Both the position numbers and the translations under genes were made by a program. This document shows, piece by piece, positions 1 to 9,960 of a stretch of DNA of 64,000 nt. Every line of letters starts with the position of its first letter. The stretch's first letter is position 1. Below the pieces are notes generated by a model. That model was not told the origin of the DNA, did not search any database, and saw nothing but the letters and a program-made list of their open reading frames with translations. Source of the stretch: Oncomelania hupensis (Eukaryota > Mollusca > Gastropoda > Littorinimorpha > Pomatiopsidae); the NCBI GenBank assembly GCA_036898135.1, contig CM072511.1, positions 26,737,564-26,801,563 on the forward strand, given 5' to 3'.

Positions 1-1339
1 TTCTTTTGTAGCCACTCCACCCAAACAGCACGATAACATTCCACGCCACTGATCCAAACCCAAATGGCCCAAGCCGCGGCAATTCCTAACAGAAACACAC
101 AGTTTGTGTTATAACTTCGGGCTATCAACAACTGGCAGTAGAAATGCCACAAGATAACAACTTTCAGATATGGCATTGAAAATATATTCAAAGCCCTTCA
201 GGTTTTACTCTCTGCAACAGGCGTTACAAACTAAGGCTTGAATAAGAATTGACACCATCGACATCTACAGTCCACTGTTGATATCTACTTACTTTTTACA
301 TTGGTCCTGAATTTTAACTTATCATTATAGTTATGTCTCATATATGCGCAAGTGTCCGGGGACAATAATCTAATAAACGAACGAACATCTACAGTCATTG
401 GCAATCGGAAGTTGGAAGTGCAGCAGCATTACGACGTGTAGCGTCTTTCCACATTTAGCAAACATGACGTAACCGCTTCATGAACGAGTTCGTTTAACCC
501 ATCAACCCATTCACTTTTAATCACACATGCCCGATAATAATTTCGGATGGCTCTAAAATCACTATGAATACGACTAGGGCCATAAAATGGAGACCATTAA
601 GGTGTAATAGTTAACAAGTTAACAAGACTACTGCAGATCTGGCAATGGCTATAGAATGCAACAGCCAAACAGGAACTGGAGTGTATGGGGAGATCATTGC
701 TTGGTAAGAGAGAATAACAGGCGCAGAATTTCATCAACCCCGATGCCCCCAGGTGTGTGAAAAGGGACATAATCCGCTGGCAAGAGATAAAGCAGAGAGT
801 GTATCCACTGCTGATCGCTTTGTAGACACAGCACGCCGACAGGGCCAGCATTTTCCTGTGTAAGTAACCTCCCTTCCACAGCCAATGCTTCTATCTCATC
901 TCTGGTTGATGTTAAGTACTAACTAGGCTTTAGTTCCCCTCTTACAATGCTTTGCCTGCATACAATCACATTGCCAAGATCACATTCACTCAAATGGACT
1001 ACCAACAAAAGGTCTGTGAAGAACCATCTCTACAAAGCCTGTGTATCATCCACAACCGTGTACTGCATTTTCTTCCCCAAGGGCAGGGAAATAAGAGTAC
1101 TTGCAAAGAACCGCGGGTAGCAAGGACCAATAAAAATGATTTACCCCAGATCTAGAATGAGCGGAATTTGCGGAACAAATAGACCAATTTCAGTCAACCA
1201 TGCCAGGTGCTTATTGACACAATCATTACATCAATCTGTGCCATTTGTCATGACTTCTAAAGGCGCTAGAATAAAGCAACGAGCGAATGGAGCGCTTACT
1301 AGCGAAAGCGGCCAGATTTAAGCCTAGGTCTTCTACTAA

Positions 1340-1612
1340 TGTCCTTGATGAGAAATATATTTTGGTTCGGTACCTTTTAATGAGATTTTTAAAGTTTGCA
1401 ATGGTCAAAACTCATTTAGTGATTTACACTTTTATGTGATGTTAGTTTGTTTTAGGTCATTCCACTTTGTTTGTCTGATTGGTTAAAGTCCAACTGTAAA
1501 GTTATTTTTATGTACATATTTTGTCATATTTTTGAATAATCTTCTGTGGTCCTGATTCGGCTCCTAGCAATCCGCTGGACCCTATAAACATTGATTATCT
1601 AATCTAATCTAC
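1340..1612 (+). repeat. Dispersed repeat fragment with (AATCT)n tail
   Basis: The end at 1549-1597 is the reverse complement of 58163-58212: both share the words GGTCCTGATT and CCGCTGGACC, in inverse orientation. It runs into AATCTAATCT, a microsatellite tail like that of a non-LTR retrotransposon or SINE. It appears related at its 3' end to the roughly 580-bp repeat family found in the SMG5 introns. Confidence 0.5.
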
Positions 1613-4600
1613 TAATGTCCACCTTGCCGGGCTAGAAAGCCAGTGGACAATAGTGTCCGCACTTGTTCCAGGGTCGCAGTGATTTGATCACTGTGTGGTT
1701 CAAGCACCCCCTGGTGCCTTCATCATTTCCTTCCTTGGCCCAATAGGCCTACTGTATGCACTTCCAACAACAGGCTAAACCTTTCCTAAACCAGCACCGG
1801 CCGCCGACAGTGTTTACTGAACAAATAATGGAATATCGCTGCAATATTTACCAATATTTATAGCACTGAGAGCATCCTAGTTCGAAACTCTGCTTCAGCC
1901 CGTTCGCGACCGACTTTGACAATTTCACGAACAAAGTATGAATCTTCGCCTATGCAAACAACAACGAGGAATCGACCGACTTTGTTTGCGCAGAAAGTGA
2001 TGAGAGATGGCGAGAAAGAGCTTTGTGAGTGTCAGCACAGCGTGATGACGCCACGAGAGAGCTTTGTATTGGGCGTGAAGCCGGAACGAGCTTCTTCAGA
2101 GAGTCGAGGGCCGAGAAGTGGAAGAAGGCTTTTTACTGGGTGCTCATCTCACAGCAGTTGACCTCTTTCAACAATCCTCGCAGCACGCTCCAGCTTTGCA
2201 GTTTCTTCTTATCAAGATGACAATCGCCTTTAGACACCCCTCTCTCCTACCCCTACCCTCCCATCCATCTCCAGATCCATCACCCACAATGTCTACATGG
2301 CCAGTGTTTGGCCAGGTCCGTGCAGGGCGGAGTGCAATCACTCTTTACGACTCTCTGTGCCCAATCTTCCCAGTCCTGTTCGTCGTTTGTGTGTGTGCCC
2401 GGGTGCCGGGAGCTGGAAAACACTGCCTGGCCTATCGGTCTCGGCCATGCAGGTCTGTGTGTATTAAGCTAAAAGTCCAGCCTGCCCTGATTAGCCACCG
2501 GTACATACACAGACACCCATTTGCCTCTGTCAACTGCTAGCACAACGACTTGCAATTATTTCAATCGCCACAGAAACTGTGTTGATTAATAGGGTGGACG
2601 AAGGGTGATAGGTGGGGAGGGGAAGAGGGGTGGGGGTGCCTGTCCGACAGTTTCTTACCTCGAAAAGCTAGTAGGTGCAGAGTGCTGGTTGAGGTTTAGC
2701 GAGGGGTCTAGGATCAACGCAGGGCCACTCATTTCAAGACAAACTGAGAGTCATCTTTTGTGCTGTGTGACAACCAACAGGGCTATGTGTGCTCGGGGAG
2801 GGACGGTTGTTTGAACAGGAGATCACCCTATCCCACACTCTCCCTCTTTCCCTTCCCTCGGGGCGCTGGCCTCTCTCCCAGATTGTACAGGCGGCGGAAT
2901 TACGGCCCACAGACGGCAAATATTGGGTCAGGGGCTTGAGTCAACAGGTAATATCTTACAACAACACACCCACCCAGCGCTTATTTGCTCTTCACGCCAG
3001 CAACCTCCTTCCCCTTCCCACCACCCACCCCAACAACTCCCCTATGACCAAATTGTAGCGGCACTTTGCTCGGAGCGCCTGAAGGCAAGTAACGGCAAAT
3101 AAAACACTGACAACGCCAACGACGACATCGCTGTCGAATAAAAACATCGCGCTGCTGCACTGGGATCAACTAGAACTGCATTGTTGACAGGCAGAGGCCT
3201 CGTGGAACGGACAACGAGCTACAGCATGCACGTCTAACACCACACATTTTGTATGGTTATAAGTCATCGACACAGTTGGAAATAAAAATAAAAACCTCAA
3301 CTTTGAAAAACCCTAAAACACGCTATTAAAGTAATCTGCCAGATGATTTAAAAGACCATACATTTTCCCCGATATTGCCATTCATAGATCTAAATATAAC
3401 TAAACATTTAGGAGAAAATGATAGGAAGAAGGAATTATTGCCTACAATAAAACCCTGCGTGCGATTGTTTTTCATTTGAGCAAAGAAAATCAAGCCACTA
3501 AACGCCATTAAAAAAACACGGAAACGAGCGGAAAAGCTGGAAGCGTCTTAATTACACGGTAATTGGGCTAACGATCATAATACGGCTCCGGCCAAAGGAC
3601 GGCAATATTACAGAACAAAGGAAGCAGCGATCAAGGTTAACGAAACCAATTTACTAAACAAGTCATTCCCTCGTTGGCTAGCCAGACAGGAAAGCAGTCT
3701 GGAAGAGTAGAGTAGGAGAGAAGAAGGAATCTGTCATGTATTCTGTACAACTCTCGTGAACTAGTACAAATACTAGTTGAAGATTACTCTCAGGGGTGTG
3801 AAAAGGAAGCATGATTGAAAGGGCCAAGAGCAGGAAGGAAGGATAAAATGTACGCGTATCATATCACCGTGAAGACGGTATAGATAAGTTTAGGAGGCGC
3901 GGTTGGTAGTGGGGTGGGGTTGGGCGGGGTGGGGTGGCGTAGATAGGGTTGTCGAAGAAGGGAGACCATCGTAGAGATTCGTACCTGAAGTGTGCATACA
4001 ATGAAACCAAACAGGTATTAATGAAGACAGATAAATACGACTCTCATCACTTGGTAGCAAAACAGTCATGCTGGTGGTACTAACTGCCTACTAATCTGCA
4101 TGCTGTTACGACTACGGTCAGTTATCAGTATATTATACAATCACATTACTGGCAGCCAGGCTCTCCAAATCGAAAACAAATGATACTATATATAGGTAAA
4201 TGACAGTATTAAGGAAGATTTTAGAGATGGTGAAATAATGTGACTGAAGCTGCACTAGGTTATTTACTGCCGACATCAATCACGACAAATGAAACATGGT
4301 CAATAAAACCAAAGACTACCACGGTGAGCGATGATATAATGAACGGCAGAATCTATTCAGTACAAGAATTTATTACAGAAAAATAGTATGGGGTGCAGTT
4401 AGAAGAGGGAAGGTAAACGTAACACAAATGCATTTGGTGTATGCGTACATGGGAGGATGGAAAAGGAAAGAGTGAGGATCGGATTCAGGCTATGAAACGC
4501 GTCCGTCAAGGTGAAAACAGTCGTCGTCTTCTAGAGTGGTGATCAATAAGCAGCAGTGCTTTGTGAATGATGACTTAATGACGCGCTGGGCAAGGGAGTG

Positions 4601-5049
4601 AAGACATTCACAAATATCCAACAGTCACGGCAGCCATGCTAATGGGACTATTTCTCTGGGTTCCACTGTGGGGACACTTTCGCCTACGTCATCGTCCAGC
4701 CTCTTTCGCTCACGTGACGATTCACTCTAGTCATGTGACATCATGGAGCCACCATCCAGTCACATAACAAATATTCAGCAGGGAATGGGCATAAAAGTGA
4801 CTGTGTCTATATGGTATGGTGTCCACTTTTTTTGTGTTAATAACAACACCAATCCACCGATTTGGATCTTCTAAGCAAAGACCCTTCCAAGACGCCTTTA
4901 CCATAAGCCAAGATAAACAAGCAGAGATAACAAGCCAAACAATTAAACACTGAACCAAAATTTCACCACAAGCCCTTAAACAAACTTTGTTCTACCAGCA
5001 ACTCCCTTCTCCATTCTTGACACAGCACAAAGCTCAAGTCACTGAAGAG

Positions 5050-5443
5050 GGTAAAAGGTCACGTCGTTTTTTGAAGTTCTGAGGGTCGAGGTCGAACTGA
5101 GTATAATTATTATTAGTACGTTGGTAGTATGCCGGCTAATATTTTGTTGCTGTTGTTGACGTCTTGAAACTTTGTTGTCCCTTTTTATCCGGAAATTCTG
5201 GACCGCCTTCCCTGGTGAAGGCGTAGTCGCAATCTGTGGCGCGCCCAAACCCAACCTACCTAATGTTAGTTGTGTTTTTAAAATTTTGCCCGCAGAAAAC
5301 CACCGAGTCGAAACAAAATTAATAATACTCGCAGAAACACAACGTCCAGATGCTGGATCGATCCCACACCTGTCAGGCGCCATTGGTTTCTGGCCTGTAG
5401 ACAAGGCAAGTTCGTCCCGCCTTAGACCACTCGGCTACAACGC
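5050..5443 (-). mobile_element. tRNA(Ser/Leu)-like SINE
   Basis: On the minus strand the head at about 5443-5340 reads GTAGCCGAGTGGTCTAAGGC, a textbook polymerase III A box of a type II (Ser/Leu) tRNA. It is followed by a B-box-like GGGATCGATCC about 70 nt later. The body continues leftward to about 5050. This is a tRNA-derived retroposon, not a functional tRNA: the acceptor stem is not closed and there is no proper 3' half. The exact left boundary is uncertain. Confidence 0.6.
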
Positions 5444-6241
5444 TTGCCAAATGGTATCTTAATATTTGACCCAAAGGTCAAAGTTATGCAGACTTTTCCT
5501 AAGTCAAAGTTCACGACCAATAGCTGTACTGCAAGTGAATGTCTCCGATACTCCGTGCAGCATACCCATTGACCTACAGAGCACGTTCACAGTGTGGGGG
5601 CCCAAAGAATGAACGACGACTGTCAGTCTGTACTCAGTTTGTTGTTAGGTGCCTATTACACACAGTGGTCACATCTGACACATATTTTCACCTTCTTTTG
5701 TCTCTACTTTTTATTTGTCTGGCTTACTTTTGGCTTTTACTCTCTCTTTTTCAAACTGTCACATTTGAGATATTTCTTCCCTTTTCTTTTGTTCAGTACA
5801 TGACTCATACTGACACACTATATTCTAGATTTGTTTTTGCACCCATCCTTGCCTTCCCTAACTGTTCTAGAATCCAACATCCACTGTCTACCATGCTACC
5901 CAGTCCTCGTCAGCACCATCACCACTGTATATGTCGACAGGCTCAGAAGGCCTTGTGGCCAATTAGGGGTTACCTGTCCTCCCACACATGTACTGCAAAG
6001 CCTTCACAAGCACAGCAAGGGCCACTACTTCACTACGAATTCAACACTCAAGGGACCTAAGACGCTGCAATTTCCACAAAGGGTACATCACACCGAACAC
6101 AAAGCCTCCTAAAACGTCATGACACATAAATGGAACCTTATAGTTGTTTTCTCTTTCTTCTCAATTCACTTCGACAAATCTTTATTACCAAAGAAATTAT
6201 GTACAGTCATTTGTGTCGCATTTAAATAGATAAAAGCGTGC

Positions 6242-6243
6242 AA

Positions 6244-6267
<24 letters not shown>
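6242..6267. repeat. Poly(A) run
   Basis: An uninterrupted A homopolymer of about 26 bases, possibly a retroposon tail or slippage tract. Confidence 0.9.
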
Positions 6268-6274
<7 letters not shown>

Positions 6275-6858
6275 TAATGGAGCTGTACTGGTTTTGAAAA
6301 ATAAGTCAAACAGTTTTTACCATCTCTGCTTAAAATATATTCAGAAATATCAAATAGTGACAAACGATATTCAACAATGAATAGAAGGAAAAAGGACAAT
6401 AAACATTAAAATCTACAGGTACAAACACATCTTTATAGTTACACAGGTAAACACACACTCACAAAGAGACAGGCAGAGTAATACTAGCAGGCACACACAC
6501 ACTGACATACAGAATCTACTCACGTGTTTGTCTGCTTCTGAAAAAGACAAAAAAAGGAGAACTCGTCAATACAATATAACAAAGCGCTAAGCACGATATT
6601 AGCTCTCTTAAGGGCGTTCCTAGTTCTTTCCTCATGCTACAAACTGTTATTACAACGCTAGCAGCATACTTAACAAAATAACATGATTAATTTGATTTCC
6701 AACTATTCTGATACACACGTACTGTGATGAGCTTTGCCAAGAAAATAATAATTTAAATGCAACTGACTTGTTCCGAAAACAATATGCAAATAATGTACAG
6801 AGCTCAAATTAACATTACAATAGTAGACGTAATCTACAATAGTAGACATACTAAGATC

Positions 6859-6859
<1 letters not shown>

Positions 6860-6928
<69 letters not shown>

Positions 6929-6958
6929 GGGGGAGAGGGGGAGAGAGAGAGAGAGAGC

Positions 6959-7032
<74 letters not shown>

Positions 7033-7033
7033 A
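6860..7033. repeat. (GA)n microsatellite
   Basis: About 170 bp of GA repeat with a few AAG/GGG interruptions. The Arg-Glu and Leu-Ser reading frames through it are repeat artefacts. Confidence 0.97.
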
Positions 7034-7278
7034 AGGAAAAAAAAAGTTGAAGTAAAGGAACGCCAAAGCTACGGTACAATTTAAAGTGTAATTTAACACG
7101 AAACTGTTTCTATTACTACTATTAAAACTTACAGCAAATGAAACCTAAAGCTGCGAATAATGCATGATTTAACTCATTATTCAGTTATTAAATTATAATT
7201 GATGGAATAAAAAACAGTCTACGATTTTAGTACGAGATGCACAATGATAGGTGTTCACATGCACAGACGAGTGCTCAC

Positions 7279-7465
7279 CTTTGTCATTGTCTTTGAGAGC
7301 GGCCAGATGAGGAGGAATGCCAGGGAAGCCAGGTGGGAAGGCTCCACCAAACAATGAGGACGCGCCGGCAGCGGAGATGGGGGGCTGAAGACCTGCCGGG
7401 TGAGGCGTCAAGGGGATGGGCGGACCATGTGGGTGATGGGGCATGTGTTGGGCCTGCATCTGTTG
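7279..7465 (-). CDS. gro/TLE: Groucho/TLE co-repressor, exon 7 (GP domain start)
   Basis: On the minus strand a TTGCCCAG acceptor is followed by QQMQAQHMPHHPHG, then PPIPLTPHPAGLQPP, and the exon ends HLAALKDNDK at an AAAG|GTGAGC donor. The PPxPLTPHPxGLQPP signature and the terminal KD(N/D)DK stretch are diagnostic of the junction between the N-terminal Q domain and the Gly/Pro-rich GP domain of Groucho/TLE. Groucho is a nuclear co-repressor that is recruited by Hairy/E(spl), TCF and Runt-type factors and brings in histone deacetylases through the GP region. The exon is 187 nt and ends in phase 1. The next exon is not in the window. Confidence 0.93.
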
Positions 7466-7933
7466 CTGGGCAAACGGCCAGTAAAATGATCACAGTTACA
7501 ACAAACAATACACCCAACCCTAGGTCAATTCTACCTAATCTCGGTCAGCAAAACGCTCAAAACCTTGGCCAGTTGTAACCATTGAACTTCAACGATACAC
7601 TAGCTAGTTACTTCTACTATCCATCGCATATCGGGTTGAATACACTGTAAAAGACACTATACAGAAAATTGAACACAGGCCACGCCACAATGCAAAATGT
7701 GCTCACATATAACCTGCAGTTTCTCCGCAACTATAATAATTATTGCCATATACAGGTATATACAGGTTTTTAAATAAAATCTATAATAAATTCTCTCATA
7801 AAGACTAGCACGGTACAGCAACCCTTAAGGAGCATAGTACAGATATATATATGTGTATATGGTATCCATTATTATTATTATATATAAATCATATCCTAGG
7901 ATGGTAAGAGTGGCTACTAGTGACAATGCTCAC
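7466..7933 (-). other. groucho intron 6
   Basis: A 468-bp AT-rich intron between exons 6 and 7, flanked by GTGAG and TTGCCCAG splice signals on the minus strand. I see nothing else in it. Confidence 0.85.
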
Positions 7934-8008
7934 CCCTATTATGGCGTTGAGTTCCTGCATGGTAACCTGCTTGGCTCTTTCCACTGCTGCAGCAACTTGC
8001 TGCTGATG
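7934..8008 (-). CDS. gro/TLE: Groucho/TLE co-repressor, exon 6 (end of Q domain)
   Basis: This 75-nt phase-0 exon on the minus strand encodes 25 residues, starting [14 protein letters not shown] and ending MQELNAIIG. That is the canonical end of the tetramerising Q domain of Groucho/TLE. The acceptor is TGTGTGCAG and the donor is ATAGGG|GTGAGC. The acceptor lies only 244 bp from the left end of the inserted Polinton-like element, so the element's terminal repeat is close to the branch-point region of the intron. Confidence 0.95.
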
Positions 8009-8252
8009 CTGCACACACATCAATTCAACTCAACGCACGCACCACAGGGCGTAGATAAGCCTAGCGAGACCTACTCTCGATTCAGCCAGACGTAGGCCTT
8101 AATAGGGAGTAGGCCTCATCAGGGTGACCGTTCACCTATTTCTAGCTTTTTTTTTTTTTCTTTTGCCGTTGTTCATTTCGCAATGTGATTCAGCAGGGAA
8201 AAAAATACAGGAAATAAAACTATAAGTATAAACAAAGTCAAACTGTAAAACT
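8009..8252 (-). other. groucho intron 5, segment left of the element
   Basis: This is the 244 bp of host intron left between the exon 6 acceptor and the element's left terminal repeat. It includes a T-rich stretch near 8146-8164. Together with 22236-22629 it makes a native intron of roughly 640 bp. Confidence 0.85.
8248..8252. repeat. Target-site duplication AAACT (left copy)
   Basis: AAACT directly precedes the left terminal repeat and is found again at 22231-22235 directly after the right terminal repeat. Shifting the element ends by one base abolishes the match, so 5 bp is the best reading. Published Polintons typically make 6-bp duplications. Confidence 0.7.
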
Positions 8253-8352
8253 AGAGATAGCAATAATGGGCTCTGAACCCCAAAGCTCATAGAGTTACTA
8301 AAGGAGGCATTTGCTAAATATAATACACATTCGTATATCTTGCGTCTTTGGT
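8253..8352 (+). repeat. Left inverted terminal repeat of the element
   Basis: Positions 8253-8309 match the reverse complement of 22174-22230 almost perfectly, starting AGAGATAGCAATAATGG. Positions 8310-8352 match the reverse complement of 22059-22101, ending GCGTCTTTGGT. About 72 bp present in the right repeat (22102-22173) are missing here, so this copy has an internal deletion or the right one an insertion. Confidence 0.92.
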
Positions 8353-8365
8353 CTCCCCATCAACT

Positions 8366-8482
8366 CCAAAACTTAGCCAGTTATTTAGTTATTAGTCAAA
8401 ACTTATTTAAAAACTTAGAAATAAAACTTAGAAAAAATACCTTACTTAGAAAGTAGAAAACTTACAGAAAAAACTTACTACT
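8366..8482 (+). repeat. AAAACTTA repeat cluster
   Basis: Six copies of AAAACTTA, mostly extended to AAAACTTAGAAA, plus one degenerate TACTTAGAAA occur within about 115 bp just inside the left terminal repeat. No equivalent cluster is visible at the right end. It could be iterons for an origin or regulator binding, or only local slippage. Confidence 0.6.
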
Positions 8483-8541
8483 GAAATTGGAAATTTTTAC
8501 AAAAACCGGTGGTAGCACTTCCCGCTTGGACTCTCTCCCTA

Positions 8542-8600
8542 ACTTGGTGGAGTGGGACGGACCCCTCGACCTTTTGCACGCATCTCCCACTCCACCAAGT
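8542..8600 (+). ncRNA. Hairpin 0: 16-bp perfect stem, 27-nt loop
   Basis: Positions 8542-8557 (ACTTGGTGGAGTGGGA) are the exact reverse complement of 8585-8600, with a 27-nt loop. The total of 59 nt is in the range of an animal miRNA precursor. The 3' half (GCACGCATC before the stem) resembles the loop/stem junction of the two hairpins downstream. Expression and function are unknown; a cruciform or terminator role is also possible. Confidence 0.5.
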
Positions 8601-8718
8601 GAGCCCAAGCGTTGTGGCATGTGTGTTGTCTGTCATCAAACCCCAAATGGGGAATCTCTACGAGACGAAATTAGAGAAACCCACGGAGGTGTACTGACTG
8701 AACTTTGGCTGCGAGTCG

Positions 8719-8782
8719 GACAGTTGGATTAAGTAGGAGGCTCCAAGGACACTGCGCGCATCCTCCAGTCTTACCCAATGTC
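8719..8782 (+). ncRNA. Hairpin 1: miRNA-precursor-like fold
   Basis: The 5' arm at 8719-8740 contains TTGGATTAAGTAGGAGG. It pairs with the 3' arm at 8762-8782 (CCTCCAGTCTTACCCAATGTC), with small bulges and a 21-nt loop. The 64-nt imperfect hairpin with roughly 22-nt arms has miRNA-precursor geometry. It is duplicated 118 bp downstream with compensating changes in the stem (GGAGG/CCTCC here, GGAAGG/CCTTCC there). The fold was drawn by eye; no energy was computed. Confidence 0.5.
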
Positions 8783-8836
8783 TTGCAACCATTCGTTCTT
8801 GCGTTCAATATCTGTTTACTTGTTGCCTGAGGCTTG

Positions 8837-8900
8837 ACAATTGGATTAAGTAGGAAGGGATCGAGAGTTAGCGTGCACCTTCCAGTCTTATCCATTGTCA
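8837..8900 (+). ncRNA. Hairpin 2: tandem relative of hairpin 1
   Basis: The 5' arm at 8837-8859 (ATTGGATTAAGTAGGAAGG) pairs with 8879-8900 (CCTTCCAGTCTTATCCATTGTC) around a 19-nt loop. The 16-nt core TTGGATTAAGTAGGA is identical to that of hairpin 1, while the loop has diverged. Conserved arms with divergent loops and a covarying stem suggest selection on the RNA fold, but a simple inverted repeat that duplicated is not excluded. Confidence 0.5.
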
Positions 8901-9240
8901 TGGCAATTTTTAACATGTATCCAAGCCACTTGCCACTTTGTACACTGTGTCTATTATTGCAATAGGACAGACATTTGGCCTTAATGCCTTAGCAAATTCA
9001 ACACATGCCACAGAAGACTAACCACACCGAAAATCTATACTTCCTTTTTTCTTTATATCCCCATCCAGATCGCTCATAAAAGAAGATTGGGCTTGGGAAA
9101 TTACATACAACAAACCAGCATTAATATTCGTTATTCTAAATGTACAATTCTAAATAATACACCATTAAGTGCAGCAATCTTTATTACATATTGTTCATAT
9201 TAATTTTTAAAAGTGCAACAAATAGATATATAAATAAAAA
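8901..9240. other. Element left arm, no gene seen
   Basis: AT-rich sequence with stops in all frames and no recognisable protein. It lies where the N-terminal part of the polymerase gene would be expected in an intact relative. Confidence 0.6.
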
Positions 9241-9960
9241 TTTATATTAAAGCATGTTTTCCCATTTACTAGCTGTAAGTTAAACCAAGGGAAATAATTT
9301 GTGTGTATTTTAAACATGCATTAAGCATGTGATCCAGTTGAAAAACAGAATTGGAAATTCCCCTTTACTAGACCAGAGGAAATAATTTGTGTACAGGAAT
9401 ATTTGTGTGCTTTCTCTGTGTGAATGTAAAATCCTTAGTAAGTTTTTTGCCTTTGCTTAGATATATAAAAAGAAATTTATATTAAGCATGTGATCCAGTT
9501 GAAAACAGCAAATAGAAATTTATATTAAGCATGTGATCCAGTTAAAAACAGAACCTGGAATTCCCTTTGCCAGTGTGAAATAATCAATATTCTTGGCCTA
9601 AGCCCAGTTTATTCAATCGGGAATTCCCGCAAACATTAATGTTACAACCTTATACAGAGTGTTTTTAATTTAAATTTAATTTAATTGCTATCAAAACAGC
9701 CAAATATTGTACTAAAAAGGCCTTTTAAGAGTTTTATATTAAGCATGTGATCCAATTAAAACAGAACCTGGAATTCCCTTTGCTAGAACAGTGTGAAATA
9801 ATCAATATTCTTGGCCTAAGCCCAGTTTATTCAATCGGGAATTCCCACAAACATTAATGTTACAACCTTATACAGAGTGTTTTTAATTTAAATTTAATTT
9901 AATTGCTATCAAAACAGCCAAATATTGTACTAAAAAGGCCTTTTAAGAGTTTTATATTAA
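9241..9960 (+). repeat. ATTAAGCATGTGATCCAGTT repeat block
   Basis: The core ATTAAGCATGTGATCCAGTT recurs near 9320, 9481, 9524 and 9738, with a diverged copy at 9241 and a truncated one at 9956. Two of these head near-identical tandem units, 9524-9737 (214 bp) and 9738-9955 (218 bp). The units differ by a 5-bp insertion and a few substitutions. The partial last copy (TATTAAGCAT) runs directly into polymerase coding sequence, so the block has replaced or pushed away the 5' end of that gene. Confidence 0.85.

Larger units (their letters stand above)
1..7278 (-). other. groucho/TLE intron 7 (partial), non-coding
   Basis: Intronic DNA downstream (in gene sense) of groucho exon 7. I find no exon-like homology here; the CcN, SP and WD40 parts of the protein must lie beyond the left edge. 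It holds a dispersed-repeat tail near 1549-1610, a tRNA-derived SINE near 5050-5443, a poly(A) at 6242-6267 and a long GA repeat at 6860-7033. Positions 330-390 share the words AGTGTCCGGGGAC and TAATCTA with 53295-53330, a short dispersed repeat. The remaining ORFs show no recognisable protein. Confidence 0.7.

Noticed and set aside
694..885. Minus-strand frame considered as a further groucho exon
   Set aside because: No resemblance to the CcN, SP or WD40 parts of Groucho and no suitable splice sites.
6834..7099. Long Arg-Glu and Leu-Ser frames
   Set aside because: They are translations of the GA microsatellite.
8487..8732. Plus-strand frame of 81 codons with CGMCVVC, a possible zinc ribbon
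   Set aside because: It overlaps the hairpin cluster, lacks the element's start box and matches no family I know.
9241..9960. Possible CRISPR-like array
   Set aside because: Repeat spacing is irregular, spacers are themselves duplicated, and the context is a eukaryotic virus-like element.
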